Origin: an uncultured Haemophilus sp.
GTDB taxonomy: Bacteria; Pseudomonadota; Gammaproteobacteria; Enterobacterales; Pasteurellaceae
Length of the DNA stretch: 10,073 nt
Assembly: GCA_902481695.1 (NCBI GenBank)
Contig: CABSXY010000052.1
Coordinates: forward strand, 1-10,073
Direction: 5' to 3'
Shown here: one piece after another, positions 5,937-10,073 of the stretch
How the letters are laid out: each line of letters begins with the position of its first letter
How positions within the stretch are numbered: position 1 is the first letter of the stretch
The notes under the pieces: generated by a model
The model's input: only the letters and a program-made list of their open reading frames with translations
What the model was told of the DNA's origin: nothing
Database searches by the model: none
Translations under genes and position numbers: made by a program

Positions 5937-6932
5937 TTAATAAGTTCGGTCTACCGATAAATAAGCCAGTGAAATTAAGGCTTTTTTGTATTCGCTTTCA
6001 GGTAATAAGGCAATGGCATCAACCGCTTTTTGGGCTTCTTGTTTCGCACGATCCATTGCATAATCGAGGGATTTATGTTCTGCCATAATCGCAAGCACTT
6101 CATCAATTGCATCACGTTTTCCGCCTTGTTCAATGGCTTCGCGAATAAGCGCGGCTTGTTGTGGATTACCGTGACGCATTGCGTGTAATAAAGGAAGAGT
6201 AGGTTTACCTTCGGCGAGGTCATCACCCACATTTTTACCTAATGCTGCAGCGTTTGCGCTGTAATCTAGCACGTCATCTACTAATTGGAATGCGGTACCA
6301 AGATAGCGACCATATTCTTGAAATGCGGTTTCAATTGATTTTTCAGCACCCGCAACAATTGCCACAGATTGTGCCGCCACCTCAAATAAGCGTGCTGTTT
6401 TACTATAAATCACACGCATATAGCTTTCTTCTGTGGTATCGGGATCGTTCACGTTCATTAATTGTTGAACTTCACCTTCTGCCAACACATTGGTGGCGTC
6501 CGCCATAATGCGAAGAATATCTAGCGATTGTAACTGCGCCACTAATTGGAATGCGCGAGTATAAATGAAGTCTCCCACTAATACGCTAGCCGCATTACCA
6601 AAGGCAGAGTTTGCCGTTGCTCGACCACGACGCATATCCGATTCATCTACCACATCATCATGTAATAAAGAAGCCGTGTGAATAAATTCTACAAAGGTAG
6701 CACAAGTCGCCACTTTATCGCTTTCATAGCCTAATGCACGCGCCGCTAAAACCGCAATAAGTGGTCGAATACGTTTTCCGCCACCTTGCACAATATAAAA
6801 ACCAAGCTGATTAACCATCGGCACATCGGAGTTAATTTGTGCTAAAATGGCTTGGTTGACTTTCTGCATATCCGCATCTGTTAATGCTTGGATTGCATGC
6901 ATATCCATTAAATCTTGTTTGTTCATCTTCAT
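5937..6932 (-). CDS. ispB: Octaprenyl diphosphate synthase
   Basis: This trans-prenyltransferase extends farnesyl diphosphate with isopentenyl diphosphate to make the octaprenyl side chain of ubiquinone and menaquinone. Both aspartate-rich motifs are intact: DDVVD (92-96) followed by RRG, and DDVLD (219-223). The substrate-binding GGGKRIRP is at 50-57, and GKNVGDDLAEGKPTLPLLHA (232-251) is typical of the long-chain group. The length of 331 residues is close to the E. coli protein (323). The start is uncertain: ATGs at 6932, 6926, 6911 and 6902 are all in frame and none has a strong ribosome site, so up to 10 residues may be missing from the true N-terminus. The gene is divergent from rplU, as in E. 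coli and H. influenzae, and is followed by queH after one base. Confidence 0.96.
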   Translation of the reverse strand: MKMNKQDLMDMHAIQALTDADMQKVNQAILAQINSDVPMVNQLGFYIVQGGGKRIRPLIAVLAARALGYESDKVATCATFVEFIHTASLLHDDVVDESDMRRGRATANSAFGNAASVLVGDFIYTRAFQLVAQLQSLDILRIMADATNVLAEGEVQQLMNVNDPDTTEESYMRVIYSKTARLFEVAAQSVAIVAGAEKSIETAFQEYGRYLGTAFQLVDDVLDYSANAAALGKNVGDDLAEGKPTLPLLHAMRHGNPQQAALIREAIEQGGKRDAIDEVLAIMAEHKSLDYAMDRAKQEAQKAVDAIALLPESEYKKALISLAYLSVDRTY

Positions 6933-6961
6933 TTGGTTCGATGGTTGTGTATATAAAAGAA

Positions 6962-6970
6962 AAGTGCGGT
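6962..6970 (+). repeat. DNA uptake sequence core (USS) upstream of ispB
   Basis: Exact AAGTGCGGT followed by GAATTTTA and ATTTTT. It is single and lies in the probable 5' leader of ispB, in the ispB-rplU divergent region. Confidence 0.95.
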
Positions 6971-6972
6971 GA

Positions 6973-7002
6973 ATTTTACCCGATTTTTCAGGGTTTCTGA
7001 AA
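6973..7002 (-). promoter_or_regulatory. Candidate ispB-queH promoter
   Basis: On the minus strand a TAAAAT -10 (6973-6978, 5 of 6 to consensus) lies 18 bases after TTTCAG (6997-7002), a poor -35. The leader would be about 35 bases and would include the uptake sequence at 6962-6970. The -10 is good; the -35 is doubtful. Confidence 0.35.
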
Positions 7003-7022
7003 TTAAACTCGAGGAAAAGCGC

Positions 7023-7079
7023 TTTTTTTTATTTTATTGCAAATAAGTGCTTGCGATCGAGTTGTTTTTTCCGTAGAAT
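7023..7079 (+). promoter_or_regulatory. Strong rplU-rpmA promoter with AT-rich upstream element
   Basis: TTGCGA (7051-7056) and TAGAAT (7074-7079) are spaced by an ideal 17 bases. Upstream, 7023-7045 is a T/A-rich block (eight T residues, then TATTTTATTGCAAATAA) that could serve as an UP element, as often seen before ribosomal operons. Transcription would start near 7086 and give a leader of about 70 bases. Confidence 0.8.
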
Positions 7080-7144
7080 TTGCGACCTATTTATATGAAT
7101 TTTGAAGTGCGGACCGAAAATAGTAACGGAGAAGCACAATTATA

Positions 7145-7150
7145 GCGGAG
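7145..7150 (+). promoter_or_regulatory. rplU ribosome binding site, decides the start
   Basis: GCGGAG lies 5 bases before the ATG at 7156. An in-frame TTG at 7102 would add 18 residues not found in L21 and has no ribosome site. Confidence 0.8.
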
Positions 7151-7155
7151 TATTT

Positions 7156-7467
7156 ATGTACGCAGTTTTCCAAAGTGGCGGTAAACAACACCGTGTGAGC
7201 GAAGGTCAAGTAGTTCGTTTAGAAAAACTTGAACTTGCAACTGGCGCAACAGTTGAGTTCGACTCAGTGTTGATGGTCGTTAATGGTGAAGATGTTAAAA
7301 TTGGTGCACCAGTAGTAGCTGGCGCGAAAGTAGTGGCTGAAGTTGTGGCACAAGGTCGTGGCGATAAAGTTAAAATCGTTAAGTTCCGTCGTCGTAAACA
7401 CAGCCGTAAACAACAAGGTCATCGTCAGTGGTTCACAGAAGTGAAAATCACTGGGATTCAAGCATAA
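7156..7467 (+). CDS. rplU: 50S ribosomal protein L21
   Basis: L21 binds 23S rRNA in the large subunit and helps its assembly. From the ATG at 7156 the protein is 103 residues, the same length as E. coli L21. It starts with the family signature MYAVFQSGGKQHRVSEGQ and ends with the basic RNA-binding region (VKIVKFRRRKHSRKQQGHRQ) and FTEVKITGI. The start is fixed by this N-terminus and by GCGGAG 5 bases upstream. It is the first gene of the rplU-rpmA operon, with 20 bases between the two genes, downstream of a strong promoter. Divergent ispB lies upstream, the standard arrangement. Confidence 0.98.
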   Translation: MYAVFQSGGKQHRVSEGQVVRLEKLELATGATVEFDSVLMVVNGEDVKIGAPVVAGAKVVAEVVAQGRGDKVKIVKFRRRKHSRKQQGHRQWFTEVKITGIQA

Positions 7468-7487
7468 TTTCAGAGGAGATCAAGTAG

Positions 7488-7745
7488 ATGGCAACTAAAA
7501 AAGCTGGTGGTTCAACTCGTAACGGTCGTGATTCTGAAGCTAAACGCCTTGGTGTTAAACGTTTCGGTGGCGAATCTGTATTAGCAGGTAGCATCATTGT
7601 ACGTCAACGTGGTACTAAATTCCACGCAGGTAGCAACGTAGGTATGGGTCGTGACCACACCTTATTTGCTACCGCTGACGGTAAAGTAAAATTTGAAGTT
7701 AAAGGCGAGAAAAGCCGTAAATACGTAAGTATTGTAACTGAATAA
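7488..7745 (+). CDS. rpmA: 50S ribosomal protein L27
   Basis: L27 has 85 residues; its N-terminal tail reaches the peptidyl-transferase centre and contacts tRNA. The sequence begins MATKKAGGSTRNGRDSEAKR and contains GVKRFGGESVLAGSIIVRQRGT and GMGRDHTLFA, all family hallmarks. As in other gammaproteobacteria, there is no N-terminal extension of the kind removed by protease in Firmicutes. A strong ribosome site, AGGAGA (7474-7479), lies 8 bases before the ATG. The gene is second in the rplU operon and is followed by a strong terminator that separates it from yhbE. Confidence 0.98.
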   Translation: MATKKAGGSTRNGRDSEAKRLGVKRFGGESVLAGSIIVRQRGTKFHAGSNVGMGRDHTLFATADGKVKFEVKGEKSRKYVSIVTE

Positions 7746-7763
7746 TTTTACATCTGATTTGAT

Positions 7764-7800
7764 AAACGCCCCGCATTATCTGTGGGGCGTTTTCTTTTTT
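7764..7800 (+). terminator. Rho-independent terminator of rplU-rpmA
   Basis: AAACGCCCC (7764-7772) pairs perfectly with GGGGCGTTT (7784-7792), extended by G-U and C-G pairs around a 7-base loop, and is followed by a T-rich tract to 7800. It begins 18 bases after the rpmA stop codon. Unlike two of the other terminators here it does not use an uptake sequence. Confidence 0.93.
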
Positions 7801-7854
7801 ATCAGTAATTTACAATCATCAATCACATTTGTTATTCTGGCACTATTGCTTATC

Positions 7855-7882
7855 TTGATATTTCTTAGTCGAAATTTATCTT
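7855..7882 (+). promoter_or_regulatory. Candidate yhbE-obgE promoter
   Basis: TTGATA (7855-7860, 5 of 6) and TATCTT (7877-7882, 4 of 6) with a 16-base spacer lie between the rpmA terminator and yhbE. A promoter is expected here because the terminator cuts the genes off from rplU. A TAAAAT at 7903-7908 is too close to the start codon to be the -10 of a normal leader. Confidence 0.4.
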
Positions 7883-7921
7883 AATTCCTAACTGCACTTT
7901 AGTAAAATAAAGGAAGATATC

Positions 7922-8839
7922 ATGAAACAACAACCGCTTTTAGGTTTTCTCTTCGCTTTAATTACAGCGATGGCGTGGGGATCTTTACCTATTGCGTTAA
8001 AACAGGTTCTGTCAGTGATGACACCACAAACGATCGTTTGGTATCGATTTGCGGTAGCTTCTCTTGCACTATTGATTCTGTTAGGTTACAAGAAAAAATT
8101 ACCACAATTTTCGAAAGGTGGTCGTTTTATTTGGCTTGTACTCATCGGTGTAGCAGGATTAGCGGGTAATTTCTTTTTATTTAATAGCTCACTTAATTTT
8201 ATCGATCCTTCTTCAGCTCAAATTTTTATTCATTTTTCTTCTTTTGGTATGTTAATTTGCGGTATTTTTGTCTTTAAAGAAAAGCTCGGATTACATCAAA
8301 AGATTGGTTTAGGTTTGTTATTGGCTGGATTAGTACTTTTCTTCAATGATAAGCTTGAGGTGTTTAAAGGAGAGAGTGGTTATTTAACGGGTGTCTTACT
8401 CAGCCTGACTGCTTCATTAGTTTGGGTGGCTTATGGTATGGCACAAAAGCTTATGCTCCGTCGTTTTAGTTCGCAACAAATTTTATTAATGATGTATTTC
8501 GGCTGTCTTTTAGTCTTTACACCTGTAGCTGAATTTTCACAAGTGAGTAACCTCACCCCGTTTGCATTCGGTTGTTTTGTTTATTGCTGCTTGAATACGT
8601 TATTTGGTTATGGGGCTTATGCTGAGGCGCTTAATCGTTGGGAGGTTTCTAAAGTAAGCGTAGTGATAACCTTAGTACCACTCTTTACCATTTTCTTTGC
8701 CCATCTTGCCCATTATGTGAGCCCTGAGAATTTTGCCGCGCCAGAATTAAATATGATTAGCTATATCGGGGCGTTTGTTGTAGTATGCGGAGCAATTTTG
8801 TCGGCAATCGGACATAAGTTATTACCGCAATCAAAGTAA
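7922..8839 (+). CDS. yhbE: EamA/DMT-family transporter YhbE
   Basis: This inner-membrane protein of 305 residues has about ten hydrophobic segments (near 6-26, 36-54, 69-90, 98-117, 125-142, 153-172, 186-204, 212-235, 243-264 and 278-300) arranged as two EamA repeats. AWGSLPIALKQ in the first helix is typical of the drug/metabolite transporter superfamily. The substrate is unknown; relatives export amino acids or other metabolites. A ribosome site, AAGGAAG, lies 5 bases before the ATG. It lies between rpmA and obgE as in E. coli, which supports the yhbE assignment. obgE begins 27 bases after the stop codon, so the two are probably co-transcribed. The stop codon overlaps an uptake sequence by one base. 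Confidence 0.88.
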   Translation: MKQQPLLGFLFALITAMAWGSLPIALKQVLSVMTPQTIVWYRFAVASLALLILLGYKKKLPQFSKGGRFIWLVLIGVAGLAGNFFLFNSSLNFIDPSSAQIFIHFSSFGMLICGIFVFKEKLGLHQKIGLGLLLAGLVLFFNDKLEVFKGESGYLTGVLLSLTASLVWVAYGMAQKLMLRRFSSQQILLMMYFGCLLVFTPVAEFSQVSNLTPFAFGCFVYCCLNTLFGYGAYAEALNRWEVSKVSVVITLVPLFTIFFAHLAHYVSPENFAAPELNMISYIGAFVVVCGAILSAIGHKLLPQSK

Positions 8840-8847
8840 AGTGCGGT
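8839..8847 (+). repeat. DNA uptake sequence core (USS) at the yhbE-obgE junction
   Basis: Exact AAGTGCGGT, starting on the last base of the yhbE stop codon. Its two AT-rich blocks, TAAATATT and GTTTTTA, flank the obgE ribosome site GGAGAG (8856-8861) and reach the start codon. Confidence 0.95.
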
Positions 8848-8866
8848 TAAATATTGGAGAGTTTTT

Positions 8867-10039
8867 ATGAAATTTATTGATGAAGCCCTGATTCGTGTGG
8901 AAGCAGGGGATGGTGGAAACGGTTGTGTAAGTTTCCGCCGTGAAAAATTTATCCCAAAAGGCGGTCCAGATGGCGGCGATGGCGGTGATGGCGGTGATGT
9001 TTATTTGGTTGCAGACGAAAACTTAAATACTTTGATCGATTATCGCTTTACAAAACGTTTTGCTGCAGAGCGTGGTGAAAATGGCCATAGCTCAGATTGT
9101 ACCGGTCGTTGCGGTAAAGATATTACATTACGTGTGCCGGTGGGAACGCGTGCAATTGATAATGACACCAAAGAAGTGCTTGGCGATTTAACAAAGCATG
9201 GTGCCAAAATGTTAGTAGCGAAAGGTGGTTATCATGGTTTAGGTAATACGCGTTTCAAATCTTCAGTGAACCGTGCACCTCGCCAAAAAACCATGGGGAC
9301 ACCAGGGGAAAAACGCGATTTATTATTGGAATTAATGCTTCTTGCGGATGTTGGGATGCTTGGTTTACCGAATGCAGGTAAATCCACCCTTATCCGTGCC
9401 GTTTCAGCTGCAAAACCAAAAGTTGCAGATTATCCATTTACCACTTTAGTGCCAAGTTTAGGCGTAGTGAAAGTGGATGAGAGCCATAGTTTTGTGGTGG
9501 CAGATATTCCTGGATTGATTGAAGGCGCATCAGATGGCGCAGGTTTAGGGATTCGTTTCTTAAAACACTTGGAACGTTGTCGTGTGTTAATTCATTTAGT
9601 AGATATTAACCCAATTGATGAATCTGATCCTGCAGATAATATTGCGATCATCGAGTCAGAATTATTCCAATATAGCGAAAAATTAGCAGATAAACCTCGT
9701 TGGTTAGTCTTCAACAAAATTGACACGATGACTGAAGAAGAGGCGCATGAACGAGCACAAGAGATTACGGAACGTCTTGGTTGGGAAGAAGGGTATCACC
9801 TTATTTCTGCCGCAACCGGTAAAAATGTGCCACCACTTTGTCGTGATATTATGGATTTCATTGAAGCGAATCCACGTGATGCGGAAGTAGAAGAAAATAA
9901 ACCAGAAGAAGTCAAATTCAAATGGGAAGACTACCATCAAGAACAGCTCGCTGAACATCAATTTGATGATGAAGATGACGACTGGGATGATTGGGACGAA
10001 GAAGATGAAGAAGGTGTTGAGTTTATTTACAAACCTTAA
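8867..10039 (+). CDS. obgE: GTPase ObgE/CgtA, 50S assembly factor
   Basis: ObgE is an essential GTPase that binds the 50S subunit, links ribosome assembly to ppGpp and affects DNA replication control and stress tolerance. The 390-residue protein has the glycine-rich Obg domain (1-158, with GGPDGGDGGDGGD at 32-44), then the G domain: P-loop GLPNAGKST (166-174), switch I with YPFTT (189-193), DIPG (213-216), NKID (283-286) and SAA (314-316). The C-terminal tail is very acidic (366-383, almost all Asp, Glu and Trp), as in gammaproteobacterial ObgE. The start at 8867 is supported by GGAGAG 5 bases upstream and the conserved N-terminus MKFIDEALI. It follows yhbE by 27 bases and is probably the last gene of that unit. 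Confidence 0.98.
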   Translation: MKFIDEALIRVEAGDGGNGCVSFRREKFIPKGGPDGGDGGDGGDVYLVADENLNTLIDYRFTKRFAAERGENGHSSDCTGRCGKDITLRVPVGTRAIDNDTKEVLGDLTKHGAKMLVAKGGYHGLGNTRFKSSVNRAPRQKTMGTPGEKRDLLLELMLLADVGMLGLPNAGKSTLIRAVSAAKPKVADYPFTTLVPSLGVVKVDESHSFVVADIPGLIEGASDGAGLGIRFLKHLERCRVLIHLVDINPIDESDPADNIAIIESELFQYSEKLADKPRWLVFNKIDTMTEEEAHERAQEITERLGWEEGYHLISAATGKNVPPLCRDIMDFIEANPRDAEVEENKPEEVKFKWEDYHQEQLAEHQFDDEDDDWDDWDEEDEEGVEFIYKP

Positions 10040-10049
10040 TGCCTAAATG

Positions 10050-10073
10050 AAAAAAAGAGCGGAAATTTGACCG
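10050..10073 (+). terminator. Probable terminator after obgE, cut by the window end
   Basis: AAAAAAAGAGCGG followed by AAATTTGA and CCG looks like the left arm, loop and first bases of the right arm of a hairpin whose remaining CTCTTTTT would lie outside the window. It starts 10 bases after the obgE stop codon. Only three base pairs can be seen, so this is mainly inferred from position and from the A-tract plus GC-arm shape. Confidence 0.4.

Noticed and set aside
6986..7002. Short inverted repeat TTTCAG / CTGAAA between ispB and rplU.
   Set aside because: A 6-bp AT-rich stem alone is too weak to call an operator, and it overlaps the candidate ispB -35.
7015..7026. Palindrome AAAAGCGCTTTT followed by T residues, a possible terminator or operator.
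   Set aside because: It has no loop for a stable RNA hairpin, lies upstream of the rplU promoter where no plus-strand transcript should end, and the T-run fits an AT-rich promoter element better.
7105..7113. One-mismatch uptake-like 9-mers: AAGTGCGGA (7105-7113), AAGTGCGGG (1462-1470) and ACTGCACTT (7891-7899).
   Set aside because: About two such one-mismatch matches are expected by chance in a window of this size on two strands, so three are not evidence of decayed sites.
8972..8998. Three tandem 9-base units (GGCGGCGAT, GGCGGTGAT, GGCGGTGAT) in obgE.
   Set aside because: They encode the conserved GGD-GGD-GGD of the Obg glycine-rich fold. The repeat reflects protein structure, not a phase-variable or mobile repeat.
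9964..10020. Low-complexity, Asp/Glu-coding end of obgE, resembling a repeat expansion.
   Set aside because: An acidic C-terminal tail is normal for gammaproteobacterial ObgE.

Overview
The window is chromosomal DNA of a Pasteurellaceae bacterium, most likely Haemophilus (H. influenzae / H. parainfluenzae group) or the related Aggregatibacter. The strongest sign is the 9-base DNA uptake signal AAGTGCGGT. It occurs nine times on the two strands, where about 0.08 copies would be expected by chance in 10 kb, and most copies are followed by the two AT-rich blocks typical of the Haemophilus-type uptake sequence. The proteins (L21, L27, ObgE, IspB, PolA, ZapA) are typical gammaproteobacterial housekeeping proteins in moderately AT-rich DNA.

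Layout from left to right. At 1-66 (-) lie the first 22 codons of a membrane protein resembling the YeeE/YedE sulfur-transport family, cut by the window edge. Next is a minus-strand operon running right to left: polA (DNA polymerase I) -> a small cupin protein -> a UPF0597/CyuA-type cysteine desulfidase. It starts at a promoter near 4713-4742 and ends in a perfect hairpin built from two inverted uptake sequences (171-212). Divergent from polA, zapA (cell division) runs rightward and ends in a hairpin terminator shared with the convergent ispB-queH pair (minus strand; octaprenyl diphosphate synthase and epoxyqueuosine reductase). Divergent from ispB is the ribosomal operon rplU-rpmA, with a strong promoter and a strong terminator. 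The EamA/DMT transporter gene yhbE and the GTPase gene obgE follow, probably with their own promoter. The window ends just after obgE, in what looks like half of another hairpin terminator.

The genes serve core functions: DNA repair and replication (polA), division (zapA), quinone side-chain synthesis (ispB), tRNA queuosine modification (queH), and ribosome structure and assembly (rplU, rpmA, obgE). The rplU-rpmA-yhbE-obgE order with ispB divergent upstream matches E. coli and H. influenzae. The less ordinary points are the cupin and cysteine-desulfidase genes behind polA, zapA without the usual 6S RNA/fau neighbours, and the placing of uptake sequences in terminators, a promoter region, a translation-initiation region and coding DNA. 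I found no mobile element, CRISPR array, tRNA, rRNA or unknown defence-like system. No gene-free stretch exceeds 300 bases; the four longest (67-231, 4679-4838, 6933-7155, 7746-7921) hold the promoters, uptake sequences and terminators listed.
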